Of a stretch of 64,000 nucleotides of DNA, positions 34,443 through 48,031 are shown one piece after another. Source of the DNA: Bimastos eiseni. Its lineage: Eukaryota; Annelida; Clitellata; Crassiclitellata; Lumbricidae. The stretch covers positions 32,616,204-32,680,203 of the forward strand of contig OY365807.1 of NCBI GenBank assembly GCA_959347315.1, read 5' to 3'. Position numbers and translations under genes: made by a program. The first letter of the stretch is position 1. Each line of letters opens with the position of its first letter. The notes under the pieces are model-generated. The model was not told the origin of the DNA and did no database searches. It saw only the letters and a program-made list of their open reading frames with translations.

Positions 34443-37400
34443 TAGCTATATATATACGAGCTATATATGTAGATATAATATATAGTTCGTACTCTTCACG
34501 CTCACAAGCGAGAATAGTCTATATGTTGTTTATATGCCATGTAGGTCTATAATTATATGGTATATATGTACATGTTATAATTTATATGATATGATTATAT
34601 ACTATATAAATTATATACATGATCATTAAACTGTTTGACCAGCAGAAATAGTTATGTGCAGGGACGTGTCACGTGTTTGCACTTTTGATTAGAGAGGAGT
34701 GGAGATATTGGGAAGAGTGGCACACTTAAGTTCAGTTCGCGTAGTATTCACTTCAAATAGTAATGATTTCCATGGACCGGTGAATTGTAAAATCCGAGTC
34801 CCATTAATACGGGTCGCAGGCAAATTGCGAGTAAGCTAGATCACAAATGCTCCGCGAAGTGCCGTAAGACAATGGCTGTCAGAATGGCAGTAAGTGAATT
34901 GCCAAGACGTAACCGGCAAAGTGCCAATCGCAGAATTGCCAGCAAAGAGCAAGTAAGTCACGTTAAAGGGAGTAACGTTATCGCCAGATGGCCGTCATTC
35001 CAATTTATTTAGTCCGAACTCTGGGTCAATGGGTTCGTCTGCATGCATCACAACGTATAAATATTTGATTCTCTATTTTAGAGTTTGACCACAGCCAATT
35101 TGATATCGATATTGTGACGATCTAGTTTGCTACATTGACACCAGGTGCTCCACTGTAACTTACTCTGAATGGAAACGGTTTCTAGACGTGATTGGCTCAC
35201 CATATTCAGAGTAAAATAACATGGTGTATGTGTGGACTTTACTCATTGTTCGCTCCGCAATATGTTTAGTTTAGATTGTTTACGTTCAGTTAAAGTTTTC
35301 TTTGACCTTAATCGCTCCGTAAAAGTCTCATGGTTCTCACCCTAAGGCAGTGATTCACTGGTCAGCGAAAGTTAAAGCCTAACCAGTCGACACCCATTTT
35401 CATTATGTTAAACTGTGCGCTGTGCAACTTTGACAATGTTTTAGAAACTACTTCTGCTTTTACAATCTTGAGTTGTTACTGATTAAAATGTGGCTTCTTT
35501 GTACTAAAATTTTACTTCTGTGAGCATTGCTATCAAATGTGGGAACCAATAAGGCTACTTACTTATTTGCCTACTTATTACTAAGAATTATAGGCCCCTA
35601 TATCTTCATAGAAAATGAAATAAAAGAACACTAAGAACTGTTTGCTCCTACATACATGATATATATATATATATGAATGTTCTATCAATCAGTTCTTAAT
35701 AAACGCTCAATATAATAGACCTATGAATAACACGTACGCGTTGCAGAAACATTGCGCCTGGCGATGCTGCGTAATAAGAACCTTATACAATGCGCACATT
35801 CTGTTCCAATAGTAGGAGTAATCTTAGACTAGCGTTCATTGCTTCCAGCAAGAATCGCCTAAGGAAACCCAATCTGACCATTTCCAGCAACGACGGTTGA
35901 CGGTGGCGATTGGAATCGATTCTTCCCAACAGCGGAAAGAGAACACGGCACCAACCGCTGACGCTTGGTAATCATTTGATGGCGCCTAATAATCTGGCGT
36001 ATGAGAGCAACTCTACTCGCTACGTAACCATCTGTCTGTTAATTATTGTACTGAGAGAAGATGGGCCTTGCTTTCGAAAACAAGCCGTTGCTGTCGGGGT
36101 GGGGAGGAGGGAGTCATATATCAGCAAACAGACTCGTTCATGTCTTGCCTCATCAACCTCTAGCATCCGGGGGATAAGAGTCCGTGTATTATCGCTTACG
36201 ATGATGGGCCGATATTTGCAACGGGTTGCTTGCTTGCCCCTCCAATCGCCACTCGATCATGGCCAGCTCGGAAAATGGCCTTATTACTGGATGTCACGGT
36301 GCGTAACGCGAACTGTGACGGGCGATCATAGGTGGCGCTGTTCATCCGGTCACAACGGGGACGAATAAATCAGACGATGGTTAGAAATGATGCCACACCA
36401 TTCGTTGGGATTGGGTTCCGATTAACAGGCTCAGCTGCTGCTGCGGGGGAAGAAGGGAAAAGAGGCAGAAGAGGAATAACTTGTGGGCCACGAACAGAAA
36501 TATGGGGAGAAGAAATAAGGGTAGCAAATGGAGAGTTAAAGACAGGTGAGGGAACGGAAAGAGAAGACACTTCTTTAATCTCTTCGGTCTAAATACATGT
36601 CATCGCAGTCCAGAAGAGTTCTCTTTGGCACAGGAACAATCTGCCATATGAGGCAGTTTGTTCACTTCTTCTTACAATATATTGGGCTTAACAGTACAAT
36701 ACATAGGGCCTGACATCTGACCCTGAATTAACCGTTAAATTAAAGGAATGCTTGACAAGTCATTGCGGATAATTGAATTGAGTTAAATATTTTTGCGATA
36801 ATGTTCAGGGTCTCGTCTTTGTTGGTATCATTTTAAACTATATTTTACTTCATTTCACGTTGTTTTGATGAGTACAATTGCTTAACTGTTCACTTTGCTT
36901 GTAAATAAATCCCAAACTGGATTTGGAAGACAAGGAGACCGGAAGAAAGAAGAAGACAAATAGACTATACAGGTTGAAGTAGACTATAGTTTTTAACCTA
37001 GGCCTGAATAGCATGTGATAAACTATATCAAGGCAAGCAGAACTAATCTGAAAATTGCAACTATTAGGTCTACAGCCTCTAAGAAAGTATGAAAGCCAAC
37101 AGCAGCTGCGTCGAAGTCCTACAAAGCCAAGTCGTTCGGATGTCAATCATTCTTACTCTGAATACACATCAACAAAGTTTGGTCGGCGTACTTAGAATTG
37201 TATGCAGGCCGTCTACACCATAGAAATCTTAGAGTAACTGCTCCATCCAATAAATAGGGCACTCTGCGTCAATAATTCTTACTCTGAATAAACATCAGAC
37301 AAAGTTTGGTCTCATTCAGAAATTAGGAGAAGTTAATTTTTTTAGACAATAATGATTTTATCATAAAAAATTATTTATTATTAGCAGACGAGCCATTGTG

Positions 37401-37500
37401 TTCAATCCTACAGTGTCAAGTTGTGCGTAATTAACTTTGTTCAATCTATTGTTCATTCTTCAATAATATTAGTGCGCCTGTCAGTCAAAATTGTGGAATT
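32510..37500. other. Non-coding stretch, nothing recognised
   Basis: About 5 kb without a gene I can support. It contains GGGA/GAGA repeats (33985-34052) and (TA)n runs (34410-34480, 35660-35675). A 40-bp direct repeat built on TTCTTACTCTGAATA and CAAAGTTTGGTC lies at about 37148 and 37272. Frames at 35910-36368 and 36332-36592 show no domain. Confidence 0.5.
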
Positions 37501-37501
37501 G

Positions 37502-38703
37502 TTCCAATGACTTAGGGTGGGATTAAGTTGATCCAAGGATTTAGGGTGGGATTAAGTTGCTCCAATGATTTAGGGTGGGAATCAGTTGCTCCAATGATTT
37601 AGGGTGGGATTAGGTTGCTCCCATGATTTATGGTAGGATTCAGTTGCTCCAATGATTTAGGGTGGGATTCAGTTGCTCCAATGATTTAGGGTGGGATTAA
37701 GTTGCTCCAATGATTTAGGGTGGGATTCAGTTGCTCCAATGATTTAGGGTGGGATTCAGTTGCTCCAATGATTTAGGGTGGGATTCAGTTGCTCCAATGA
37801 TTTAGGGTGGAATTAAGTTGCTCCAATGATTTAGGGTGGGATTAAGTTGCTCCAAGGATTTAGGGTGGGATTAAGTTGCTCCAATGATTTAGGGTGGGAA
37901 TCAGTTGCTCCAATGATTTAGGGTGGGATTAGGTTGCTCCCATGATTTATGGTAGGATTCAGTTGCTCCAATGATTTAGGGTGGGATTCAGTTGCTCCAA
38001 TGATTTAGGGTGGGATTAAGTTGCTCCAATGATTTAGGGTGGGATTCAGTTGCTCCAATGATTTAGGGTGGGATTCAGTTGCTCCAATGATTTAGGGTGG
38101 GATTCAGTTGCTCCAATGATTTAGGGTGGAATTAAGTTGCTCCAATGATTTAGGGTGGGATTAAGTTGCTCCAATGATTTAGGGTGGAATTAAGTTGCTC
38201 CAATGATTTAGGGTGGAATTAAGTTGCTCCAATGATTTAGGGTGGGATTAAGTTGCTCCAATGATTTAGGGTGGAATTAAGTTGCTCCAATGATTTAGGG
38301 TGGGATTAAGTTGCTCCAATGATTTAGGGTGGAATTAAGTTGCTCCAATGATTTAGGGTGGGATTAAGTTGCTCCAATGATTTAGGGTGGAATTAAGTTG
38401 CTCCAATGATTTAGGGTGGGATTAAGTTGCTCCAATGATTTAGGGTGGGATTAAGTTGCTCCAATGATTTAGGGTGGGATTAAGTTGCTCCAATGATTTA
38501 GGGTGGAATTAAGTTGCTCCAATGATTTAGGGTGGGATTAAGTTGCTCCAATGATTTAGGGTGGAATTAAGTTGCTCCAATGATTTAGGGTGGGATTAAG
38601 TTGCTCCAATGATTTAGGGTGGAATTAAGTTGCTCCAATGATTTAGGGTGGGATTAAGTTGCTCCAATGATTTAGGGTGGGATTAAGTTGCTCCAATGAT
38701 TTG
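37502..38703 (+). repeat. 29-bp satellite-like array, ~41 copies
   Basis: The unit is GCTCCAATGATTTAGGGTGG followed by GATTAAGTT (29 bp). Variants change GGGATT to GGAATT, TTAAG to TTCAG, and once per larger period CAATGATTTAGGG to CCATGATTTATGG. Variant order repeats at 319 bp (11 units), visible at 37533 and 37852, so the left half is a higher-order repeat. The right half alternates GGGATT and GGAATT units as 58-bp dimers. Every unit contains TTTAGGG, but this is a tandem minisatellite, not telomeric DNA. Confidence 0.95.
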
Positions 38704-38709
38704 GGGGCG

Positions 38710-39755
38710 GGGGGTAGAGGAAATAGACGACTCTGTCTATATTATTATTATTATGTGATGCCCTGAAAACTGTAAGAATTAAAACAGATTTCTCCGTTCA
38801 GTCTAGATAATGCAATGATAGAAGTGACATATTGATATTCGGTGATCTTTGTTTTGACATTGGAATTTTTAATCATTAGTACTTTAGGTATTTTTCAGTA
38901 ATTGCTTGACCAGTATAGGTCGAAGTCACGAATCCTTGTTGAAATCCGAGAATAGAGAATACTGGGTTAAGACGCATGTTATTAAATAATTAAATACTGC
39001 TAGGCCCTCGTGCAATTAATGTATATTATCTCAATATATGAGGATAAAGTGAAACCCGTACACAGCCAATAGTTATTCATATTATAAATGATTCAGTTTT
39101 GTTGCTGTTGTTATGTAAGTGAACAGCGATTGTTGTCACTTGTTTACTCGAACCTGATCCGGTTTCCCTGATTTATCGGGTGGCATAGAGTGCAGATCTG
39201 GAGAAGGAGGAGTGGTTGAGGGACGACAACGCTGAATCACGCCTTCAGTCCGTAGGAAGCCATTACTCCGAAATTAGCCAACTTACGAGAACTCATCAAA
39301 GCGAGTGCATGCGCACTCGAAGCCCCGCACGACGTCGTCGACCTTGGCATCGTGTGTCTCCTATATACGGGGCCCTTAATGTTCTAATTACTTTCGTTTA
39401 ATATAAGAACACACGAAGGAGACACGCTCTGACGCCCCGATGATTGATTAAGGAATATTATGTCGAGACTTATTAAGGAAACATCCGCAAAACGCAGTCG
39501 TTCTCACACAGAGCAACGCGTCTGCGTACAGAGAGGTCGTCGCCAGATGTCGCTAGGGTCCAGCGTCCTCTCTCTTTCCCGCGTCTTGCATGCGAGTCAA
39601 TTAGCCGGACATTTGTCATCTCTTGCTGCGGATGTTTCTTCATTAGTTTCCATTGTTGGACACCGGTCTCGACGGTTTGACAAACGCAGCAAAATCGTCT
39701 TCGTGTTGATTTATGCCGTATAAACATTGGCCACAGCGCATTCAACGCTGTAGAT
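38710..39755. other. Non-coding stretch, nothing recognised
   Basis: No supported gene or repeat. The small frames at 39216-39401 and 39460-39723 are without recognisable content. Confidence 0.5.
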
Positions 39756-39960
39756 GCACCATAAGCATAGGCTACAGGGTATGCAGCTTTTCAACCATAT
39801 TTAAAGCATAGGCAATAGGTTATGCAGCTTTGCAGACCTGCTTAAATCATAGTCAACATATGGTATGCATTATAGCAGCACTGCTAAACGCATAGGCTAC
39901 AGGGTGTGCGGCGTTGCAGCCGTGGTTAAAGCTTAGGCTGCAGCTAGGGTATGCATCGTA
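39756..39960 (+). repeat. Diverged ~50-bp tandem repeat, four copies
   Basis: Each copy has the order GCATAGGCTACAGGGTATGC, AGC, a TTGCAGNC-type segment and a TTAAA-type spacer. Copies begin near 39765, 39812, 39862 and 39888, with a partial last copy ending GGGTATGCATCG. Confidence 0.6.
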
Positions 39961-40499
39961 ATATAATATGTTCTGTAGCCTACGTTTTAGTGACTGTTGC
40001 TTATATATTATGGGCGTCTACGAGTGGCCTAAATAGACGTCCTCCGTAGAAATGCCTCATGGGTAACTGTTGTGCATTTGGTGCACTTGGGGCAGGATGG
40101 TCGAGGTGGATCGTCGACATCATTCGTTGGACAGCGTCGGTGGTGCACTTCAGTTTATCCTAGCGCCGTCGTGCCGAAGCTTATTCTCCTGTTGACTCAG
40201 TCGAACGGTTTCCCTGTCGATATATATATATATGTATATATATACGTGCGATATAATATAGCAGCTTTAGCGTCATGCAAATATCGACCAGCTACAACAA
40301 GACTAAAAATCAGAGCAACAACGACATCAGCAACAATAATACTTGATGCAATCATGGCGGTCACGATAAGACATAATTAGGTCCAAAATTTATTTTGACA
40401 TACGACACAATGTATCGTTATGAAGCGCCTCACTTTTCTTATCTATATTTGCATGTGCATAATGCTGAACTGAATATTTTATAGACCTGTTCAGTATTC

Positions 40500-42130
40500 A
40501 TTCACCTATGATTTACCCGAAGCCGGTTATAGCTATAACCCGTCTGAATGTTGGAGTATTAACATAACATCTGACTGTGCTCAAATTGATGAAAAAGTCA
40601 TCACTGCATGGCGGGCTTTTACGTGCATAGACATTGGACATATTCTCCAACCAGTCCAGAATCTCATCCAGGTTTGACCTTATAACTCCGCCATGTTTCA
40701 TGTTCCATCCTCTACTTGTAACGCGTTCTTGTTTCAGGCAGGTACAGGACTCCAACGATGCTCTTCCATATTCTATGCCATTTTCCTAACGGACATGGCA
40801 CCATCTGTTTCCACATCCACCACACTGTCCAAAGGCGTTTAGCTCTCGCCTCGTTGTGAATTTCTTTCCTTGAAATCTCCTCCTTCTTAAGAGAAATTCC
40901 GCGACCTACTCGCATGTCCAAAGCATTTTACGTGCACATGTCGCAAGTATATTTCCAATCAATGTTCTGTCTCCCTAGATCAATTAAGCGCAGCCCATCG
41001 TAGCTTCTTGTGTGATATTTCTAGCGGATTATAGCTTGTTTCCTCTATATCCACGCTTTCAACTCCTCCATGCTCCCAATATCTTCCTTTTCCCATTGTC
41101 GATATCCCAGATCAACAATGTTTAACTCGAAGTTATACCTTTCACCGTTATTTTCTTTAATTTCAGATTTAGCTTATATACTGGAATCAGAATTTGTCTC
41201 AGAAGCACCATTCAAATCGTGGCCATGGTGTATAGGCTACAACTCATCTCTAAATGTTCACAGGACTTATTTTGTTGCATCTCTTGCTTCCACTTCCATT
41301 CTGAATACAAATTGATTTGCTGTAAGTTTTTCTTCTGCTTTGCCTTTTGTCTTCCATAATTTTTGCTAACATTTCAAATGTTTCGTCTTTGAACCATGCT
41401 TTATGAGACCAATTCTCCTATAGACTATCGCTGCGTTCTCTTGCATTTGCCTTCTTTTGCAGAGATATACGTACCATCGCTGTGTGCCTATACAGTCTTT
41501 TGGTCACTCCCCAGCTGTGCATCATATCTGTTGACATATTTATTGACCAATTGTGCTATTGGTCTTTCTCAAAGGTTTTCAACATATTCGTTGGTATATT
41601 GTCTACGCGTTCTGACCTTCAATTCTTCATTTATTTTTTCTGTTGCTCTTCTCTAATCCTCTCGTCGTCATCGTCTTCGTCTTTCGTGGCCTCCTCATTC
41701 ACTCGATATCTCTTTCTGCTGACTTTCTCATACAGTTCCTCGTTGCATTCTGTCCATCGGTTTCATAACTATCTTTTATATTCCGCCACCAGATTTCCTT
41801 TGCATCCTTTATCTATTGACTTCTTCGGGTGCCATAACTAGTCAGTCACTGTATCTTGCTGTTTACATTCTTGTATATCTTCCCCTTTGTCTAAGATTCT
41901 CCAATGCTGTATCTTGGGCCATTCACCATTTGCTTTGGCTCATTTTTAATGACATTCAGTTCTTTCTTCAGTCGCATGTGTTCCATTTCTGCCGCTTCTT
42001 TGCTTTGGTGTAGTACTTTCTTTTTTTCGCCTCCGTTTTAATCAACATTTCATCTGTGCACATGTCTCACGGTCTGTTTGTTGTGGTCCACTGCTGCATA
42101 TCAAACATCTGTTTTCCTCAGTTGTCATAG
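40500..42130 (-). pseudogene. Possible heavily decayed minus-strand ORF, unrecognised
   Basis: In one minus-strand frame, segments read like ordinary protein interrupted by stops. An example is 41640-41390, with INEELKVRTRRQYTNEYVEN, ERPIAQLVNKYVNRYDAQLG and AHSDGTYISAKEG separated by single stops. A charged stretch covers about 40921-40513. The pattern suggests an old transposon-derived or processed coding region, but I recognise no family and the limits are arbitrary. Confidence 0.25.
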
Positions 42131-42134
42131 AATT

Positions 42135-45100
42135 CATCACTTTTTCCTACTTTCGTTAGCTGTTCTCTGTCTGTCATTCTCGATCTATCGATTCACCATA
42201 TCATGAAATTCGTGTCCAAGCGTATCCTTTTGTTCTGAAGCTTCCAATTCTATAGGACAACGAAGACAGAGAGACCAGAATGAGGTCTCGACCAGCATCA
42301 GCAACATCATCAGAATATGAGCGCAAGTTCTTAGTACTGTGATGTTTTGCCAATATGCATGTATAATTAATTTATCTGGATGAATTATATCTCCCAATGG
42401 CACATGGTGCCTTCCATGTGCCTTCCATGTGTCTTCCGTGTGTTTTCCATGTGTGGCGACATCTTCATTCATACTTATCGTGTGTTTAACACTACAAACT
42501 TGTTAAGGATATTCTACAAGTGTTTCACCTCTGCTCGACATGTCCGTCCCCTCCGATGACCCCCTTCTGTATCTCCACCATCAATACACATTCCGATCGC
42601 TCATCAACGTCTGGCAGGCTGTGTCTTTCACCAGCATCACTAACTCTTTCAATTTCTCGTGCCTTCTGAAGCTCATATATGTACACATAAATAGTGTGTA
42701 TATTATATATTGTATATATTATATGTTGCGTGTATAGGCCCTGTAGGCCTATGTGCCTATTTATCATATTGTGCCATATGAATCGGTTTCCTGTGTACGC
42801 GTATGCACGAGTGGACCGAGGAAGTCGTGATCAATGAGTGTGTCACGGTTTTATTTATGGATAACAGAAGCCAAGATGACGGACCTTCTACGGACAACCA
42901 TTTGCTAGGGGTAACGTGCAGGAATGTTTTATTGAAAGAGTTTGTCGTTTCCGTGGCAATTGACCGTGGTGTAAAGGATAATAAACATGACACAACAAAT
43001 CTGTCACAGATTGCAAAAGATAATTTTGCGCAAAGATGTTCATCCTTTTATCTTTCAAGCAAAAGCAGCATGTAGGCTGTTAAGAATCTGGACTTAAGCT
43101 ATCTATTTAATGTAAGCAGGTACAATGTAGATCTGTGCGAACAGTTAAAAATGGTGGTCAGCAATTTTGCCTGCGGCGTAGATCGCAGAAACACGTGGAT
43201 TTACATGTACTAAATGGACTGACGGCATTTATCCCTGGATGCTTAAGTCAACGACTGAAGAAGAAACGGCACTGATTTGAAACATCATTCCTTACGCTAC
43301 ATTCGACTGCTTTTTAAATCGCTTCAACTTAGTTCAACCGATGATGATGCAGGGCTATTACATTTAGCGTAGCATGACATGACTTACGTTGTTTCAACAC
43401 CACTTTCTTGTCTTTGTTATCTAACACTCTATGCACCGCTGCTCGTAATCTGGCAGTGCCAGTACCAAGAATAGAGAAAGAAGGAGGGCGACGCATAATA
43501 TACTCTTTGTCATCACATAGTGTCACTACACTTAAGCAAATACTACTAGTAGCAAATGTTAGACGGTGTCGGCGCATGAGGAGCCGAAGTATGTTTTGTA
43601 GGGAATTGTGCATCAGATGTCTTTCTAGAAAAATACTCCATTGGACATAGAAATAACATTGTCTAATGCTTCCCGATGTCAATTGCACGTGTCTATGCAC
43701 CAAAGTCTTTCGTCCTGTGGTTTTGCTCTATAGATAGATGGTGCCTTTTCATCAAACTTCGTTGGCGTTGACTTTCTGTGGGCTAGATGCTTAGTTTAGG
43801 CCTACTTATATTGGTCAACCTAACCGAGACCACGAGTGGTAGACCTATTGTTGCTGGGGTTCTCGTCTTGTATAATTTTGTGACAATTAATTTGAACCTT
43901 TGTTAATTACAGCAGGGACGCTATATTGCAGAATTCGACTAAATATAGTATTTAATGATGTGATTTCAACATACGACACTTTAATTTCTTTCCTATAAAC
44001 ATGTTGCATTCTATACCGAGCACAGCTGAGTTATTCTTGAGGGATCTTACTGACTGTCAGTTGTATTGTATTATTTTGCACTGAATGGTTAGTTTCGGGC
44101 TTGAATCAAGCCAGGATTAAAATAGACCTAACAAGTCGCCAAAGCGCTACCACATGGTTACCAAAACCATTACTGTGGATGAAACTCAGACTGCCTTGTA
44201 AAATCACCAACAATAGGCTAATAGCTGCCGTCTCTCTGTTTAGTATAGGATAGATTTAGTGTAGGCCTACACGTGTAAATCAAGCGTCTGTGTGAGCATA
44301 GTCTAGACACGCTAGATTTTATATAGCTACAGTATAGGGTTAGCTTAAGAAACCATGACCTCGACCCTGATCATGAGATCTTTCTTCACCACTCTCGTCC
44401 GTTTCGATGGACGCCACACACCCGTGATAGTAACGTAGGCCATACTAACTGGAGATTTTAATCTCTGAAGCAGCCACCCTGCGGGAAGCGAACTTAATTC
44501 GCACGCTCTCTTACACACAAGTATTTGACGCGGCCTACGGTCTGACCAATGTGGCTAACTGGACCAATAGTGTAACCTACTTGTCACATACATTTTGACA
44601 ATATATGACTATGTGTTTGTTGAAATCTGTCGCAGTGTGCGCAGTTGAACACAATTGGTATTGTATATAATGTGTGTATTTCTGTCTAGATTGGCGTCTG
44701 TCGTGTGGTCTGTCACATTTAACACGATATCGTCTCAGTGTATTCATAGGTCGTGTGTTTTCAGGAGTCACGATCTGGGTCATTGACCATTTAACGTCAT
44801 AATTAGAAAACGTCCGGCTATATAAGAAGAGAAAGTATATTTGCTGGTCAGAAGTAGGGGGCCTCAAGCGTCGTTTGCCTCCCTTCCGCTTTCCTACTGT
44901 CGACGCTGTGTTCTTCCGGCAAGCCCATCTCGTTCTTCGGTCTCCTCCTTCGTACGTGCCTAGGATGAAGTTGTTTACAACAGCCATTGCAGTCGTATTC
45001 GTCTTAGGATAATTGGGCAGGAGGAGAGAGCGAGGCAGAGAAGATGGACATGGTGGCAGTGAGGTGGTCTTGAAGACTGGAGAGACACACGTACATGGAT

Positions 45101-45620
45101 AATAGATAGAGAGACAGACAGGGAGACAAGGAGAGGCAGAGAGAGAGACTAACATAGAGAGGGAAGTTAAAGGAAACGATTTACGAGGCAAAGAGAATGA
45201 AACGATGTGCAGGAAAGAAAGTAGAGCTGAAAGAAAGAGACGATGGAAACACCAGCAGCAGATAAGGAAATAGGAGACAGTAAACATGGTAAAAAACGGA
45301 TAGAGAGAAAGGCTATGAAGGGTATGCTAGTGAATATAGACCTGCCGGAGGAAGGAGTGTCGAAGAAAGAGGGCAGGCCTACATTTGAATACGACAGAAG
45401 CAGAAAATGGAGACAAATTATTGTAAAGAATTTGGAAGGAAGGAAATAGTAGTTAGGTTTCATGTTTATATAACACTTTAGCAGAAGCTGCATCTGCTTC
45501 ACAGTCACTTTCAGTGCAAACTCGCCGTTAAGGTGTCAAGATATAACTTCAGGAAATATTTTAGTACAAGGCTAATTGCAGCCATAACGGCGCTAGATGA
45601 TTACGTTGTGTTTCTGTTGC
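42135..45620. other. Non-coding stretch, no supported gene
   Basis: Frames at 42803-43075 (+), 43329-43703 (-) and 44577-45287 (-) are open but show no domain I recognise. The last is low-complexity Ser/Leu/Pro. If the lectin gene's 5' exons are in this window they could lie here or further left, but I could not identify a signal-peptide exon. Confidence 0.4.
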
Positions 45621-45623
45621 AAG

Positions 45624-45908
45624 GTGGTGAGGAGTACTGTCTGACGGAGTCGTTTCGAGGCGAGTGTGCCAAAGATAAGCTAATCTTTATGGAAGAGGCT
45701 TACTTCGGTCGGATGAGGCTCGGCAGGTGCGTCACGCGTAACTATGGTAACGTCGGCTGTTCGGCGTCAGTGCTCGGATTGATGGACTACGCATGCTCCG
45801 GGCGATGGTCGTGCGAAATGAGCGTCTCAGACTCGGCCTTGGTTCGCACGAAACCATGTCCTAAAGACTTCGCCGCTTATTTGGACGCCACCTACAGATG
45901 TGTCCCAG
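45624..45908 (+). CDS. Exon: SUEL-type galactose/rhamnose-binding lectin domain
   Basis: This exon of 95 codons lies between a pyrimidine-rich acceptor (TTGTGTTTCTGTTGCAAG) and the donor CCAG/GTATAC. The intron phase is 1 at both ends. The translation starts GGEEYCLTESFRGEC and has AYFGRM, LGRCV, GCSASVLGLMDYACSGRWSC and a closing DATYRC. It carries eight cysteines with the spacing of sea-urchin-egg-lectin (Gal_Lectin) domains, which bind galactose or rhamnose. It is the first of five phase-compatible exons of one membrane protein. Upstream exons, including a signal peptide, are missing. An alternative is that the open frame from the ATG at 45533 is the true start, but the added 30 residues make a poor signal peptide and the acceptor is good. 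Confidence 0.85.
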
Positions 45909-47796
45909 GTATACACATTTGCACGAACTGTTCCATAGCAAACAGGTTGTAATGGACTTACTTCTATTAAAAACGCTTTAGATGAGAAATTTTGAATGAT
46001 TCGTTGGTATAGAAATCACATCTAACTTAATGTGAGCACTATGGATGAGCCACACTTCGCACATTATTCGTAGAACCCTCCCATACTTGATTCAAACTCT
46101 CTTCGTTTTAGCTTATCAGGCCTTTTATATATGCAAGTAACTGGAGCCTGCCATTTTGTCCATTCGTTCATTCATGCAGACGACTGGATCGATTGATTGA
46201 TTGACTGAATAAATACAATTGAATTTTCTAGACGTCAGTTCTTAAGTCAGATGATTATATTGTTATAAATTAATTTTCAATCACATAACTACGCGTGAAT
46301 CAGGCAAATAACAGCTAGTTCAAAACTCTCTGACCAGAATCATTATTATTATCCCATCAGGATAACATATTAATTACTTACGATTATTGTATTCATTACA
46401 ATGGCTACCCATTGAGCAAAAAAAAGCCAGTTGAAATCCTTCTTCCTGATCGCAACGCATTATTTTAAAGCAACCGACCTACGTATATCTCTGCTCCTTG
46501 ATAATTTCTTATACATGTGGATATTGCTCCCGGTCCGCAGATCTATGCCAATAACTTCTCTACTCTGGTTGTGTTGCGCAACAGAACTATATTGAACATG
46601 CTTACGTATGTAGGCCACACCTCTGTTAATAAATTCTGACTGACGAAGTCTCATCATTATTCTTTCCTCTATACTCAAGACTTGTCTCATTCAGAATGTA
46701 TTCCTCCATTTCTGTGTCTTCATTTCGACGACATTATACTCTTACTTCGTGTGGGCGTGGTCAATTTTTGATGAGGCGTGGTCAGATGGATGGCCAGTTT
46801 TGGTCACAGAACCAAAACAATAGTTTAATTTGTAGTTCTGTGGCCCTGCGTTCACAACCTACTCGCTGTGCATGTCATGGACACAGTCGTGACATGGATC
46901 TCTTTTATATGAATTAAATCCCTTTACTGTGTAATTCGTCTCATTCAGATGTAGACCCCCTACCAGCTGCAGTGGTGGCATCATTGACATGTTGTGCTTA
47001 ATGCAATTCACAATGGAATACATTAGGCTATGTCACGCGGCGACATAACTCAGCCTTTAATTAGCGCTATTTGAAGCAGATCTGAAGAGGCGCTTCATTA
47101 ACAGACTAAAACGCAGTCTGAAGTCCATAATTGGACGAATGGCTTCCGACAGCATGTCACAGATTAACCAATCACAGAAAAACGTGACATTTCTTGCATA
47201 CACCAACAGTAGACAATTTTCTGTTAGACATAACGCAGAAGAAGGAGAAGACCTTAGCTTATACATAGATCCTATATATAAAATTATATATATACACATA
47301 TACATGTATGGCCAAGCTCAGCTCTGACTAGCTCTGATTAGGCTACTTTGTGTGGTCACAGCTAGGCCTAATGAGGTTTCTAGTCCTCCACCACCCAAAG
47401 ACCAAGTCAAGTCAACTATACGTACTGGATGAGTACATGGACTGCACGTTGTTGGAAGATCTGTCGGCAAGGGATTGGATTGGCCATCCGCCCTCATATG
47501 CAGAGGCCAAGAAAATTAAGTCTCTTCACATCCATGGCTATATCCAAGGGTTGCCTTTATTCCAAAGTTATGTATTATGTCTTTAGATTTACATAGCGCC
47601 TTTTTATCCTCCTCGTTCTCCACCTCCTCCGCCTTCTCCTCCTTCAATAGACTAGTACATGTATACCGAAACAACTGGGAAAGTTTGGTTATAATTAAAT
47701 TCAGCCTGAGATATTTACAAGCTGATAAAAGAGCATTAGGCCTATATATACATGCATATACGTGCAGCTGTACACACTTGTTACTGGTATATACTC

Positions 47797-47832
<36 letters not shown>

Positions 47833-48031
47833 AAGAACTGAATTATTTATCTTTTTGAAGTAACTTTAACCAGAGTCACTATAGCATTCGCTCTGTTGAT
47901 TATGAAGCGTTTCTCTCTATCTCTCTCTCTAAATCAATCAATCGATCAATCAGTAAATAATTAGTCAATCAATCCGTAAATCAGTTTATCAGTCAATCAA
48001 TCAATCAGTTTTTTCATTTCTTCGATTGAAG
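45909..48031 (+). other. Intron between lectin and CUB exons
   Basis: Phase-1 intron, GT...AG. It holds (TA)n around 47795-47830 and ATCA-type repeats at 47932-48008 just before the acceptor. An open frame at 47350-47586 has a protein-like stretch (QLYVLDEYMDCTLLEDLSAR) that I do not recognise. It lacks clear splice sites of matching phase, so it is not called an exon. Confidence 0.6.

Noticed and set aside
37502..38703. Telomere or interstitial telomeric repeat (TTTAGGG in every unit)
   Set aside because: The motif occurs once per 29-bp unit within unrelated sequence and is not itself tandem, so it is a minisatellite.
43329..43703. 124-codon minus-strand ORF with LRLLMRRHRLTFAT
   Set aside because: Ordinary composition, but I recognise nothing in it and see no supporting gene structure; it is left uncalled.
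44577..45287. 236-codon minus-strand ORF
   Set aside because: Ser/Leu/Pro-rich low-complexity content over purine-rich + strand DNA; no domain, no splice context, no conserved motif.
45533..45623. Start codon at 45533 as the beginning of the lectin gene
   Set aside because: The 30 extra residues contain two Asp in the only hydrophobic stretch and make a poor signal peptide. A good 3' splice site and matching phase at 45623/45624 explain the open frame better.
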